From assembly GCA_002482645.1 (NCBI GenBank), contig DLGJ01000005.1:774834-838833 (forward strand): 64,000 nt of DNA, in the 5' to 3' direction. Position numbers and translations under genes: made by a program. The DNA comes from Hyphomicrobiaceae bacterium UBA7697 (GTDB lineage: Bacteria > Pseudomonadota > Alphaproteobacteria > Rhizobiales > Methyloligellaceae). Positions within the stretch are counted from its first letter, which is position 1, and the number at the start of each line of letters is the position of its first letter. Below the pieces are notes generated by a model. It saw nothing but the letters and a program-made list of their open reading frames with translations. It was not told the DNA's origin and made no database searches. Positions 43,449 through 52,771 of this stretch are shown here, in pieces.

Positions 43449-44120
43449 TTACAGTTCCGATGAGCTGGCCAGTTTCTTGCGTCGGCGGCGTCCTCTTTCG
43501 GCCGTCTCGCAGCGACAGTCGAGAAAGCCATGGACCGGGCAGGTCACGCACATTTCCTCAAGCCGCTTCTTCAGTGCCTGCCGGCCGCGATGGAGTCTCA
43601 CAGATACATTGTTTGAGGTGGCCCCGAGGTCGGAGGCCACTTGATCCCTTGGCTCCCCGAGCAAATCGATTCGCCAGACCACTTCCGCGTATTCGGGTTT
43701 GAGAGTAGGAAGAAGCTTGTAGAGGCAGTTGCAAATCGCCTCGTCAAGTTCGCCGTCTGGCTCAACCGGCAGATCGTCTAGATCATCAGGGCTTACCACT
43801 GTCTCCCTTTGTCGCCGTCTGACGGACAGACGCTGGTGGTCGGCAATCGTAGTGGCGAGAATCCTGCTCAGCCAACCACGAATTGATCGTAGTTCACGCA
43901 ACTGATGCGATCGCTCGAGAGCACGTAGCATGAATACTTGCAAGACATCCTCAGCCTCCTCAGCACTGCCAAGGCGCCGCTGCAAGAAATAGAGTAGCTG
44001 TCTGCGACTTTCGATGAGCGCCCTACGCACCGCAGCGTCCGATGCCTTCGCGGCCTCGTACGCGCTGGTATCCACCGTGGAGCCTTCTCCCTGATCATCG
44101 ATTTCCGAATGATCCCTCAT
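43449..44120 (-). CDS. ECF sigma factor with Cys-rich C-terminus
   Basis: A 223-residue sigma factor. Region 2 reads SRRQLLYFLQRRLGSAEEAE, DVLQVFMLRAL and SIRGWLSRILATTIADHQRL; region 4 reads LLPTLKPEYAEVVWRIDLLG and GATSNNVSVRLHRGRQALKK. A tail MCVTCPVHGFLDCRC could bind metal. The start at 44120 (MRDHSEIDD) has GAAGG upstream. No anti-sigma gene is adjacent, so the Cys tail may itself sense redox or metal. It likely drives the Cys-rich protein and CPD ATPase downstream. Confidence 0.88.
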   Translation of the reverse strand: MRDHSEIDDQGEGSTVDTSAYEAAKASDAAVRRALIESRRQLLYFLQRRLGSAEEAEDVLQVFMLRALERSHQLRELRSIRGWLSRILATTIADHQRLSVRRRQRETVVSPDDLDDLPVEPDGELDEAICNCLYKLLPTLKPEYAEVVWRIDLLGEPRDQVASDLGATSNNVSVRLHRGRQALKKRLEEMCVTCPVHGFLDCRCETAERGRRRRKKLASSSEL

Positions 44121-44452
44121 CGTCGTCAACCTTCGAGTACATTGCAACAGAACCATGCATCATCACGGATGAGGCACGTCTGTGTGTTGTCTGAGTTCAA
44201 TGGCAGAGGTGCGCTGAAGACGGCACAAGAGGTGACCGGATCGGTGATAGTCAGACCGCGTCTATTCCTAGTGTAAGGAAAAGCCAAGTTCTCCGTCTTT
44301 AGCATCGATCACACAGGGTAAGGCCTAGCGGCGATAGCGAGGCGAGTCAGGATCCATAGACTAAGAGGAAGTGGTTCAAGGACTTTAACTTTTGTCAAAG
44401 AGCACAACGATTGCTGAAATTAGAATAGAAACTGCTAGACTGAGTAGGGATT
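44121..44452. other. Divergent promoter region of ECF sigma and cfa
   Basis: About 330 bp without a gene. It contains the Crp/Fnr-type palindrome at 44383-44400 and a TAGAAT hexamer at 44421-44426. The part near the sigma gene shows no clear motif. Confidence 0.6.
44383..44400 (+). promoter_or_regulatory. Crp/Fnr-type box upstream of cfa
   Basis: CTTTAAC-TTTT-GTCAAAG is a near-perfect palindrome. TAGAAT lies at 44421-44426, exactly where a -10 hexamer should fall if the box is centred at -41.5, as in class II activation. Confidence 0.7.
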
Positions 44453-45685
44453 ATGTACGCCCAGCTACTATCGACCTTCCTAGGTCGTCTGATTAAGCAA
44501 GGGACTTTGATCGTAGCCTACCCCGATGGGCTAACGGTCCAATACGGCGACGCTTTATTGTCTCCCGTCACCGTGCGGCTTCATACGCATTCTCTACCGC
44601 GCAAACTCCTAGTCCGTGCCGACCTCGCATTGGGCGAGGCATACATGGATGGGACGCTCACTGTCGACAAAGACGATCTTTACCGTCTGCTTGAACTGCT
44701 CGCGGTCAATCTGGCGCGCCAACCTGACCTCTGGCAATACCGTTGGCTGACACACCTTCGGCGGCTTTACCGAAAGATTGCGCGGTCCAATGCGCCCGAG
44801 CGTGCTCAGCGTAACGTGGCGCACCACTATGATCTGTCGGGAGCCCTTTACGATTTGTTCCTGGATGCCGACCGTCAGTATTCCTGCGCCTATTTCCGGC
44901 ATCCTGACGATGGTTTGGAGGTTGCCCAGGAAAACAAGAAAGCCCTGATTGCGAGTAAGCTCCTCATTGAGGCCAGCCAGCGTATCCTGGATGTTGGCTG
45001 CGGTTGGGGTGGGCTTGCTCTCTATCTCGCGCGTGAGCATGGGGCGAACGTAACCGGCGTAACGCTGTCACAGGAGCAGTATCGTATAGCGCAAGAGCGG
45101 GCACAATTACAGGGGCTTGCCAGCAGCGCTCGATTTCGTCTTGAAGACTACCGACAGGTGCGCGGGACTTTTGATCGGATTGTGTCGGTTGGCATGTTCG
45201 AGCATGTCGGCGAAGCCCACTACAAAGAGTTCTTCGCCATGCTGAGAGATCGCCTGGCCGATGACGGAGTCGCGCTGCTGCATACGATTGGCCGAGCTGA
45301 TGGACCCAGCGCAACTTGGGCTTGGATCGACAAATACATTTTTCCTGCTGGCTATAGCCCTGCCTTGTCAGAGATTCTCGCCGTTGTTGAGCGATCGGGA
45401 CTCTTCGTTACTGATGTCGAAGTGTGGCGCCTTCACTACGCCGAGACGCTCGCGGCTTGGCGCGAGCGGTTCGAGGCCAATCTGAACCAAATTCGCGCGA
45501 CTTATGACGAACGCTTCTGTCGCATGTGGCGCTTCTACCTCGTCGTGAGCGAAATGGCATTTCGGTACAACAATCACGTGGTCTTCCAAATCCAGCTCGC
45601 CAAAAGGCAAGACGCGGTACCGCTGACTAGGGATTACCTAATCAAACCAGAGGTAAAGAGCGATCGTGTCGTCAAGGCAGCATAG
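44453..45685 (+). CDS. cfa: Cyclopropane-fatty-acyl-phospholipid synthase
   Basis: A 410-residue SAM-dependent methyltransferase. It has RNVAHHYDLSGALYDLFLDA, QYSCAYFRHPDDGLEVAQE, the SAM loop ILDVGCGWGGLALYLA, the active-site segment RIVSVGMFEHVGEAHY and FPAGYSPALSEI, all diagnostic of Cfa. It transfers a methylene group to unsaturated acyl chains in the inner membrane, a stationary-phase, acid and redox stress response. A Crp/Fnr box sits upstream. Confidence 0.95.
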   Translation: MYAQLLSTFLGRLIKQGTLIVAYPDGLTVQYGDALLSPVTVRLHTHSLPRKLLVRADLALGEAYMDGTLTVDKDDLYRLLELLAVNLARQPDLWQYRWLTHLRRLYRKIARSNAPERAQRNVAHHYDLSGALYDLFLDADRQYSCAYFRHPDDGLEVAQENKKALIASKLLIEASQRILDVGCGWGGLALYLAREHGANVTGVTLSQEQYRIAQERAQLQGLASSARFRLEDYRQVRGTFDRIVSVGMFEHVGEAHYKEFFAMLRDRLADDGVALLHTIGRADGPSATWAWIDKYIFPAGYSPALSEILAVVERSGLFVTDVEVWRLHYAETLAAWRERFEANLNQIRATYDERFCRMWRFYLVVSEMAFRYNNHVVFQIQLAKRQDAVPLTRDYLIKPEVKSDRVVKAA

Positions 45686-45806
45686 CAGCCGTCGAACAGC
45701 CAGGCGTCACAAGTGAAACAAAACTCTACCCAGCCGTTGCTCTCAGTTGGAAGAGACGACTTGAGAGATCTTCGGTCTATCAGAACCAACGCATGGAGGT
45801 GGCCAA

Positions 45807-46016
45807 ATGCAAGACATACGGGATGAACAACAAGGCGCCAAAAACATCACAACGTATGTGCAAATTTTCAGAGAGAAGCTCGACAATCTAGAACGTCGCG
45901 GACAAGGGCTCTGCCAAGAAGCAGTCGCACTTCGGGAAGCTCTTGCGCGCGTAGATTGCCAGACTGGATCAACAATCCAAGGTTACGACGAACCAGCTGC
46001 GTCCGCGGATGAATAG
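45807..46016 (+). CDS. Small helical hypothetical protein
   Basis: A 69-residue protein (MQDIRDEQQGAKNITTYVQI...). GGAGG lies about 8 nt upstream of the ATG, so translation is likely. Residues 15-52 look like an amphipathic or coiled-coil helix (LDNLERRGQGLCQEAVALRE), with Cys at about 37 and 52. No family is recognised. Confidence 0.5.
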   Translation: MQDIRDEQQGAKNITTYVQIFREKLDNLERRGQGLCQEAVALREALARVDCQTGSTIQGYDEPAASADE

Positions 46017-46091
46017 CTTGGACCTAGTGATGGTTTCCAAGAGCTGAGCCCCGATCCAATGCATAGATTCCCTGAGAAGAGCCTGCCTTCC

Positions 46092-46718
46092 ATGCCACTG
46101 AATCATGAGATCGAACTGAAGGGCGCGATCCGAGTTGAGCATATTGAAATAGTCAGAGATTTGCCGACCATCAAGAGCCATGCAGTCGGACAGGCAAGTT
46201 CGCGAATGCTATCAACCACCTACTTCGACACGCCAGATCATGTGCTGCGACAGAACGGTTATTCTCTGCGGGTACGGAAGGTCGGTGGCGCTTACGTGCA
46301 GTGTGTCAAACAGGCGTACAAACGACTGGGAGGCATCTCTGTCCGGAAAGAATGGGAGGGTCCGGTCCTACGCAACGAGCCCGCCATTTCGCTCATCGAA
46401 GATGAAAGCCTCGGTCGATTGGTCCGCCACGTTGGGGTAAAGCGCCTGCAGCCCGTCTTCCGGACGGAGGTTCAACGCAGTTCGCAAAAACTTGCACTCG
46501 CCAACGGCCACAAGGTAACACTTGATATCGACGTCGGCGTAATTGTGGCCGAGAGCGCTTCGGAGCCGATCTGCGAGTTTGAGCTGGAGCTTGAACGTGG
46601 CGCGCCCGAAACGCTGCTTGATCTAGCGTCCGAGATCCGCAAGGCAGTTCCGTTCCAAGTCTCCACCGTAAGCAAAGCGTCGCGAGGCTATACGCTTTTG
46701 ACGCAGGGTGAATTGTAA
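46092..46718 (+). CDS. CYTH-domain triphosphatase-like protein
   Basis: A 208-residue protein. The CYTH signature NHEIELKG (ExExK) begins the domain, then STTYFDTPDHVLRQNGYSLR, YVQCVKQAYK, PVFRTEVQRSSQKL, VTLDIDVGVI and CEFELELERGAPETL. The family includes inorganic triphosphatases. The start at 46092 is used; 46059 would add 11 residues. Such genes are often fused or linked to a CHAD domain, absent here. The PPK2 gene 570 bp downstream fits a polyphosphate context. Confidence 0.88.
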   Translation: MPLNHEIELKGAIRVEHIEIVRDLPTIKSHAVGQASSRMLSTTYFDTPDHVLRQNGYSLRVRKVGGAYVQCVKQAYKRLGGISVRKEWEGPVLRNEPAISLIEDESLGRLVRHVGVKRLQPVFRTEVQRSSQKLALANGHKVTLDIDVGVIVAESASEPICEFELELERGAPETLLDLASEIRKAVPFQVSTVSKASRGYTLLTQGEL

Positions 46719-47287
46719 CCTTCGAGACGATTGAAACCCGATCTCGCGAATGACCCAACCGCCAAAGAGGTTCTGATCGACTTAGCAAAATACCGCGTAG
46801 AACGCGTGAAGGACAACGAAACTGTCGTTCTGAGAACGGATGATGTGGAACGCATTCACTAAGTGCGCACTGAGACGGCGCCGCCGCCATCCACTCGTCT
46901 CCTTCGAAGTGTCCGTACAACTGTGCCATCGCCGAAACGAAATGGTTGACGACTGAACTCTGGGCCATGCGGGCGTGGGGTACTCTTGTCGGCAGATTCA
47001 TGGTCCCCGCGACGGAGTTCCATAGTGAGGAGAAAGACCTTAGTGCGCTTGCGATCGCTGGTGCGACAAACTCATGGCCAGACACATTGACCTTCTCAGC
47101 CGGTGCCCTCTCGCTCCTTCAATCGCGAGGCGTTCGCGGCATGGAGTGTTGAAACGACGGGGCTGCCGTCCTTACGACACTGTGTCTGATCATGTAGCGT
47201 TCGCTGGAGCTAATCTGCACGGCACAACTTTCAAGACGGCCCAGACGACCGCACGCAGCGCATTCGAGACTCGAGGACTATTGAGAA
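46719..47287. other. Intergenic, no intact gene
   Basis: About 570 bp. A short forward frame (KEVLIDLAKYRVERVKDNET to 46861) ends without a known domain. The remainder shows nothing recognisable on either strand and no CHAD domain. Confidence 0.5.
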
Positions 47288-48076
47288 ATGAGCGACACGA
47301 TGAAAAAAGGCAGTGCGTCCAAGCAGCCTAGTTACAAGAAAACCCTGCGCAATCTTCAGATAGAGCTGGTCAAGCTGCAACGGCATCTTATCACGAACAA
47401 TCTTCAGATTCTCATTCTACTCGAGGGCCGTGATGCGGCGGGCAAAGACGGCGTCATCAAACGGTTTACCCAGCATCTGAGTCCGCGCGAGACCCGCGTC
47501 GTCGCGCTCGGCAGGCCCTCCGACCACGACCGACATTCGTGGTACTTCCAACGATATGTACAGCATCTGCCGTCGACCAAGGAAATGGTCCTGATGAACC
47601 GCAGTTGGTACAACCGCGCTGGCGTCGAGCGCGTCATGGGGTACTGCAGTGACGCCGAATATGAGGACTTTCTGAAATCGGTGCTGCCGTTCGAATACAT
47701 GCTGTCCGGAGCTGGAATACAGCTCTTCAAGTATTATCTTGATATTTCCAAAGACGAGCAAAAACGGCGACTCAAGGACCGTCGCGTGGACCCTCTCAAA
47801 CAGTGGAAAGTCAGTCCTATCGATCAAGTCGCGATAAAACACTGGGACGACTATAGCTCTGCTCGGGACGAGATGTTCGCCCGCACGCACACGGAGAACT
47901 CACCCTGGTATGTAGTGCGTGCAGACAACAAAAGGCGCGCACGTCTCAATGTCATCCGGCACCTAATGTCGCAGGTCGACTGTCCCGATAAAGACGAGCA
48001 CGCAGCCATTCCAGATCCAAAGATCGTCTTCACCTATAACGACAGACACCGGGAAAGCGGCGCAATCGCCAAATAA
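47288..48076 (+). CDS. ppk2: Polyphosphate kinase 2
   Basis: A 262-residue PPK2 protein. The Walker A motif is LLEGRDAAGKDGVIKRF. HDRHSWYFQRYVQHLP and MNRSWYNRAGVERVMGYCSD follow (Walker B region), with YYLDISKDEQKRRLKDRRVD forming the lid. It moves phosphate between polyphosphate and nucleoside di- or monophosphates. The single-domain length fits class I or III PPK2. It could begin at 47288 or at the Met at 47300. Confidence 0.95.
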   Translation: MSDTMKKGSASKQPSYKKTLRNLQIELVKLQRHLITNNLQILILLEGRDAAGKDGVIKRFTQHLSPRETRVVALGRPSDHDRHSWYFQRYVQHLPSTKEMVLMNRSWYNRAGVERVMGYCSDAEYEDFLKSVLPFEYMLSGAGIQLFKYYLDISKDEQKRRLKDRRVDPLKQWKVSPIDQVAIKHWDDYSSARDEMFARTHTENSPWYVVRADNKRRARLNVIRHLMSQVDCPDKDEHAAIPDPKIVFTYNDRHRESGAIAK

Positions 48077-48731
48077 TGGGTAGGCGCCAGCCAGAGCGGC
48101 TGATCTCGGCAATGCAACCCAACAGGACCCTGAATTGGTTTTGGCGAGGCGCCATGTCTTCTCAGTCAGAAATTGTACACCTCGGTTCCAGTGCGAGGAC
48201 TGAGAACTCTTGTGTTCAGCAAGCTATTTGTCGGAGCTGGCGTCGAGTCGAGGTGCCCAGACGCAAAGTGATCTCAGATACACCTGCGGGTGTCATACGA
48301 AAAGGGCTAGGCTGAGTGGCATGCGTACGAGACAGGGAGTGCCTTCTAACTGAGTTGCGCATGGGCACCTGACTGACAGTCGTCGAATGTGAAAGCGAAC
48401 AGGAATTTTTCGATAGGATGCAGATCAGCGAGAGACTCGTCAGCGCTTCAAAACTTTATATCCTCGCGATACAGCTCTGTTTGACGGCGAGCAAGAAAGG
48501 TGATGTACGCGACAGCCGAAGGTGCCGGAAAGGTGTTTGGCGAGGCACACCATACTTGGTTCTTAGAGAGCACTTCTCGCGACGCCCTCACTCCAAGAGC
48601 GTTAGGTCTGGGTCAGTTGATACATTGCTTCGTCGCCGCGATCTCCCGTGTCGTCCGCTTTTTGTTTGCACACGGTAGAAGGCAGTCGCTGAAATGGCCT
48701 TGCTGCAAGCAGAGAACGAGGTACAGAACAA
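48077..48731. other. Intergenic, no gene recognised
   Basis: About 655 bp between ppk2 and the DMT transporter. Several short forward frames occur, but none has a domain, signal peptide or convincing ribosome site. Confidence 0.5.
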
Positions 48732-49649
48732 TTGACCATCGGGACGATCGCGCAAATCACGCTAGTGATGTTGCTTTGGGCTGCTTGTTACCCTTTGATT
48801 GCTGCCGGCATTGAGTACGCACCACATCTTACATTCGCAGCCATGCGTGCGATTCTGGCGGGTCTGACGCTATTCATCCTGGCTTTCTCGCTGCGCCGGC
48901 CACTGCCCAAGGGAATCGGATCTTGGGCGATGGTAGCCGTAGTCGGGTTAGGAGCTACCAGCTTGGGGTTCCTGGGTATGTTTCACGCAGCAGAGTTCGT
49001 CTCCCCTGGCATCGCGACGGTTATTGCCAACACCCAGCCACTACTTGCGGCGGTGCTGGCGGGCGTCGTGCTAAACGAACGGCTTACAATGCGCGGACAG
49101 GCTGGGCTATTTCTGGGATTCATCGGCATTATCGTCATTACCTCGCCTCAGCTTTTTTCTGGCGAGCAGGAAAACTACATCCTCGGCGTTGTCTATATCA
49201 TGCTGGCAGCTCTCGGCATCACGGTAAGCAACGTTCTGATCAAGCGAGTCGCGGTCGACGTCGATGCCCTGATGGCTATGGGTCTCCAGATGCTGATAGG
49301 CAGTGCTCCGCTCGTTTTGGGTGCGTGGGTGTTAGAAGAGCCGGCAACGATTGAGTGGTCGTTTACGTTCGTAGGCGTACTGCTTGGTCTCAGCCTGTTT
49401 GGAACGGCACTCGCCTATTGGTTGTGGTGCTCGGTGTTGCAGAGGGTAGCGCTCTATCGGGCAAACACATTCAGCTTCCTGATCCCGATCTTTGGCCTGA
49501 CAATGAGCGCGCTGCTTTATGGCGAGACGCTTAGCTGGCCCCAGTTGGTTGGCATCGCACTCACGATCGTGGGGGTAGGTCTCGTGGCGCGCCAAGGGAG
49601 CACTACGGCAATGGCCGGTAGTGGGGGGATAAGGAGGGCTGCGCCTTGA
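48732..49649 (+). CDS. DMT-family (EamA) exporter
   Basis: A 305-residue inner-membrane protein with about ten helices in two EamA repeats (LWAACYPLIAAGIEYAPHLT, FHAAEFVSPGIATVIANTQP, IIVITSPQLFSGEQENY; then GITVSNVLIKRVAVD, GTALAYWLWCSVLQRVALYR, LIPIFGLTMSALLYGETLSW). Drug/metabolite exporters of this type move amino acids, purines or toxic metabolites. The substrate is unknown. A TTG start at 48732 has GAGG 9 nt upstream; ATG at 48768 is an alternative. Confidence 0.9.
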   Translation: MTIGTIAQITLVMLLWAACYPLIAAGIEYAPHLTFAAMRAILAGLTLFILAFSLRRPLPKGIGSWAMVAVVGLGATSLGFLGMFHAAEFVSPGIATVIANTQPLLAAVLAGVVLNERLTMRGQAGLFLGFIGIIVITSPQLFSGEQENYILGVVYIMLAALGITVSNVLIKRVAVDVDALMAMGLQMLIGSAPLVLGAWVLEEPATIEWSFTFVGVLLGLSLFGTALAYWLWCSVLQRVALYRANTFSFLIPIFGLTMSALLYGETLSWPQLVGIALTIVGVGLVARQGSTTAMAGSGGIRRAAP

Positions 49650-50019
49650 AACACGCGGCCTTTCGTTCCTTATCAGGGTCTAGGGTTCAGGGAAATCGGG
49701 TCTTCGAGTTCGGATCAGAATTTTAGTCGGTCTTGGGGTGACTTTAACTTAGATCGAAGTTTGCTCGCTGGACTACCGCCACACTATTCCCTTCGGAAGC
49801 AACTCAGGCGGTCCAGCAAATACCAGCAGAAAACCGATTTGCCCGGGCAACGCCACGAGTGTCTTCAATTCTTGAATAGCTTTGAAACACCACTGCGAGA
49901 AAACGTAGGTGGCAACGAGGGGGAGTTGATCTACAGCCGATAAGAACGCGCGGCGAGGGGTTTCTTCCGCCAGGTACATAACGAACTGATTACTGTTCAC
50001 GGTCCAATAGGAGTAAGAG
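49650..50019. other. Intergenic with a partial Crp/Fnr-type box
   Basis: About 370 bp. It holds CTTTAAC-TTAG-ATCGAAG (49742-49759), a partial match to the boxes near cfa and copA. A 68-codon minus frame (49773-49979) has no recognisable domain and is not called. Confidence 0.4.
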
Positions 50020-50283
50020 ATGAGAATTGTGCCCAACAAAAACTACATCGTCGCTTTGGGAGCATTGGTTGCCACGGCAGCTTGGGTTCCAACGTCCATC
50101 GCGGCAACGGCGGAGCAACGCGCTAAGTGTGAGGAGATGGCGAAGAAGATGGGAACAGAGCAGCGCCATGCGCACAAGGCTCAAGGGCCTGGGGCAATGA
50201 ATTTGACGCACGCACGATGCAAAAAAATACTCGCAGAACCGGTCGAGGGACGTAACAACAAGAAGGGTAGCCCGGATCAGTGA
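50020..50283 (+). CDS. Small periplasmic protein with two Cys
   Basis: An 87-residue protein with a signal peptide (residues 1-28, ending SIAATA). Two Cys (KCEEMAKKMG and ARCKKIL) about 32 residues apart could form a disulfide. AGGAG lies 7 nt before the ATG. No family recognised. Confidence 0.65.
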   Translation: MRIVPNKNYIVALGALVATAAWVPTSIAATAEQRAKCEEMAKKMGTEQRHAHKAQGPGAMNLTHARCKKILAEPVEGRNNKKGSPDQ

Positions 50284-50854
50284 TGAAACGTTGCGATCCC
50301 TGTGGCAGCGAAGTTGAGATATAACTGTCGTTTGCGCGGTGCACGGATAGTCCATCAGGGATGTGAATGGAGTAACCGGCACTGAATTTAGTCACATGTT
50401 GCGTAAGTTTGGCCCCAACAGGTTCACGGTTTTGGGAAATGTGGACCCGTCCAAGTAACCCTTATGGCGATGAGTTGCCCACCCAAGAACCGCTTGGTCC
50501 ACGCAATACCCAAGGCGCGACGTTGGAGGACATGAGTAGTCAGGTGGGTATAGCCAGTACCGAATGACAGATAGGAAGGTCATGAGTGATCATGGTCGGG
50601 CGAGGTTCCGGCCTGACACCTTGCTACTTTTCGGTTCTTTGAAGTCAAGGTACAGCAGGATGCGCGCACGTTCTTTGCTGTTGCCGTTGCTATCGACGGC
50701 TCTGCCGACGCTCGGAGTAACGCAAGGATTCGAACGAGATTTGGCCGAATACTCACGGCTAGAAGTGAGTGTCCGGCAAGTCGGACCGACAAATCTGCAA
50801 TGTCCCTGGGGCGACCCGAAATACGCGCGCTACAGTTCACACCGTCAGAACGGC
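50284..50854. other. Intergenic before IS3 scar
   Basis: About 570 bp with no gene recognised. The forward frame that runs into the IS3 remnant (from 50564) shows no similarity in its first 95 codons. Confidence 0.45.
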
Positions 50855-51120
50855 GATGATCTACTTCTTGCTCTGATCCGTCTTGCCAAGCAGCACGGAC
50901 GATACGGGTGCCGCAAAGTCAGCGCGCTTATGCGCCAGGAAGGCTGGCGGATCAATCACAAAAAGGTTGCGCGCCTCTGGCGCTAAGAAAGACTTCAACT
51001 CCCGGACTGGTATAACACCCGAACTGGGACAAGAAGCGTAAGCGGCTCTATCATCTCAACGCCTCAATCGTCCGGTTTCGGCCACAGTATGCACTTGGCA
51101 TGCGACTTAATATGCTCGAA
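50855..51120 (+). mobile_element. IS3-family transposase (orfB) remnant
   Basis: The first frame reads LLLALIRLAKQHGRYGCRKV, then SALMRQEGWRINHKKVARLW, the N-terminal helix-turn-helix of IS3 OrfB, and stops at 50986. A shifted frame then continues KKRKRLYHLNASIVRFRPQY, the usual sequel. The catalytic DDE part is gone. This is an inactive scar. Confidence 0.75.
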
Positions 51121-51249
51121 ACGCTATCAGAGAAACGGCCGCAGGGTGCTACAACCTAAGGCGGCTAGACACCAGCGTTGCATCGGCTGAGCGATCTCTC
51201 CAGAGTTGCAGCCTGGCATTTTGGGTGGCTGCCAAGGTTGTCTGTTCGA

Positions 51250-51534
51250 CTACGACCTAGACGCTGCAACGCAGTTGTACACGGGAGAAAAAATGAGCGC
51301 CGCCACCCAAGCGAAGACTATGCTCCAGCCGATGCCTTCAAGAAAGCTTCTCACTGATCCGGCAGGAGCAGTAGTGAAAAGACCAATCCAAGCGTGCGAG
51401 AAGTCGAGCGCAGGGTACAATAAGGCTACAGCGACGCAAATGAGAAACATCATAACGAGTGTAACCGCCAGAGCCCAACCGAACGCCCAGAGGTCAATGC
51501 GAACTTCACGTCCTGATGATTCAAGCTTTGCCAC
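51250..51534 (-). CDS. DUF5676 membrane protein, copy 2
   Basis: A 94-residue protein with two membrane helices (WALAVTLVMMFLICVAVALL, FLEGIGWSIVFAWVAALIFS) and the linker FSHAWIGLFT, like the copy at 31515-31778. The palindrome at 51593-51608 lies 59 bp upstream of the start, so it is a likely Crp/Fnr-regulated gene rather than a CsoR target. Confidence 0.8.
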   Translation of the reverse strand: MAKLESSGREVRIDLWAFGWALAVTLVMMFLICVAVALLYPALDFSHAWIGLFTTAPAGSVRSFLEGIGWSIVFAWVAALIFSPVYNCVAASRS

Positions 51535-51592
51535 GGGCAGCCCCTCCTAAAAAATGACTGGCAAACCTAAGCGTCTTTCGGATGGTGTGAGC

Positions 51593-51608
51593 CTTAACCC
51601 AAGTTAAG
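51593..51608 (-). promoter_or_regulatory. Crp/Fnr-type box upstream of DUF5676 copy 2
   Basis: CTTAAC-CCAA-GTTAAG (within 51593-51608) is a perfect palindrome fitting TTAAY-N4-RTYAA. The distance to the start codon fits class II activation. Confidence 0.6.
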
Positions 51609-51662
51609 ATTTCAAAATGCCGTTGGAAAATTCGTTGATCTGTCCACCTTGAAGCGGCAATC

Positions 51663-52001
51663 CTAAGCCTCGGGGAGCGTGGAGAACGTATTCAACAGTT
51701 CATCCACCGAGCACGCGCACGAACCCAGCCGAACATCGATCCCAGCTCTCCGCAGCGCATCCTTCTCGACAGATCCAATGAAGCCACACAAAAGCCGGTC
51801 ACAACCTGCGTTGATGATCAATTCGGATAAGCATCCTGCGGTGCACTCGGCATTGGGATGATAACTCTTCGATCCGTCAGGCTCCACGAGCAAGACTCCG
51901 TCGCACTTGGCAAACAAGGGACACAATGTCAGCATTTTACCGCTGTTCATTACCACGACGGCGGTACGCCGGACTGATTCAAATCTGCGGGATGTCACCA
52001 A
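51663..52001 (-). CDS. NifX/NafY-like dinitrogenase cofactor-domain protein
   Basis: A 112-residue protein with the NifB/NifX-type alpha/beta fold (RRTAVVVMNSGKMLTLCPLF, CDGVLLVEPDGSKSYHPN, LIINAGCDRLLCGFIGS, ALRRAGIDVRLGSCACSVDE). It has eight Cys, more than usual. Such stand-alone proteins may carry iron-sulfur or metal clusters. Start codons available are TTG (52001) and GTG (51998). A Fnr-like box lies at 52057-52070. Confidence 0.7.
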   Translation of the reverse strand: MVTSRRFESVRRTAVVVMNSGKMLTLCPLFAKCDGVLLVEPDGSKSYHPNAECTAGCLSELIINAGCDRLLCGFIGSVEKDALRRAGIDVRLGSCACSVDELLNTFSTLPEA

Positions 52002-52056
52002 GCATGATCCTCAGAGTGTCGTTCTCAATCAGTACTACAAAGGCCTTTGGTTGGCA

Positions 52057-52070
52057 TTAATCTTCATCAA
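52057..52070 (-). promoter_or_regulatory. Fnr/FixK-like box upstream of NifX-like gene
   Basis: TTAAT-CTTC-ATCAA matches the Fnr/FixK consensus TTGAT-N4-ATCAA at nine of ten positions and lies about 60 bp upstream of the start codon. Confidence 0.5.
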
Positions 52071-52771
52071 GTGTCACTTATCTTCCCGCCTACCGCACTT
52101 CTCTATTCTGAAAATCGCCGGCAATTCGTGAGCGCGCTCTTTCACGTCGACCGGCTTTATCTTACGCGCGCCAATCAACATCAATAATTGTCATGAAAAG
52201 GTGATAGCCGCTACAAGCGAATTACATGCAAACCTTCTTCGGCTCGTCGAACTTTCAACCAGCACTTGGCGACCGGACACACTGTGGCGCATCAGTTATG
52301 CCTCCTAAGTCCGCGGGCAACCAAGCTTAAACAAGCGCTCGCGTGAGATCGCACCGTTCTAGAGGCGGGAAATTTGTGCATCGCGGGTGTGTAATGAGGT
52401 GAGCTTGCGCACTCCGTAAGTTTTTGGATAAGGAGATTGCCCTGCCACACATCCGGGAGGTTTCGACGCCCTTCCCGTCTGTTGCCGAGTCAGGTTGATC
52501 GGCTCTGAAACCGAAGTCAGCGAACTCTGAGCTTGGCAGAGTCGTAATAGTCCCTCGCGAGGCAGGGGTCTTCAAGCAAGAGGAGATTCTTGAACCGATT
52601 TAAGCGACGCGTGCCCAAAGACTGATTTCGAAATTGGCTGCGATTGCGGCCCAAGCGCTTGAATCAGCTATAAATAGAACGTCAACGTCTTATGCCAAAG
52701 TAGTCTTGCGCTTGCGTCATATCGTGCTGTGTATAGAATGCGCATAGAGATAAGAGTTGCAGGTTTCGCAG
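52071..52771. other. Intergenic, no gene recognised
   Basis: About 700 bp. Short frames exist on both strands but none shows a domain or good ribosome site. Confidence 0.5.

Noticed and set aside
50564..50854. N-terminal part of the ORF running into the IS3 remnant
   Set aside because: No similarity to IS3 OrfA or OrfB; probably chance read-through into the remnant.
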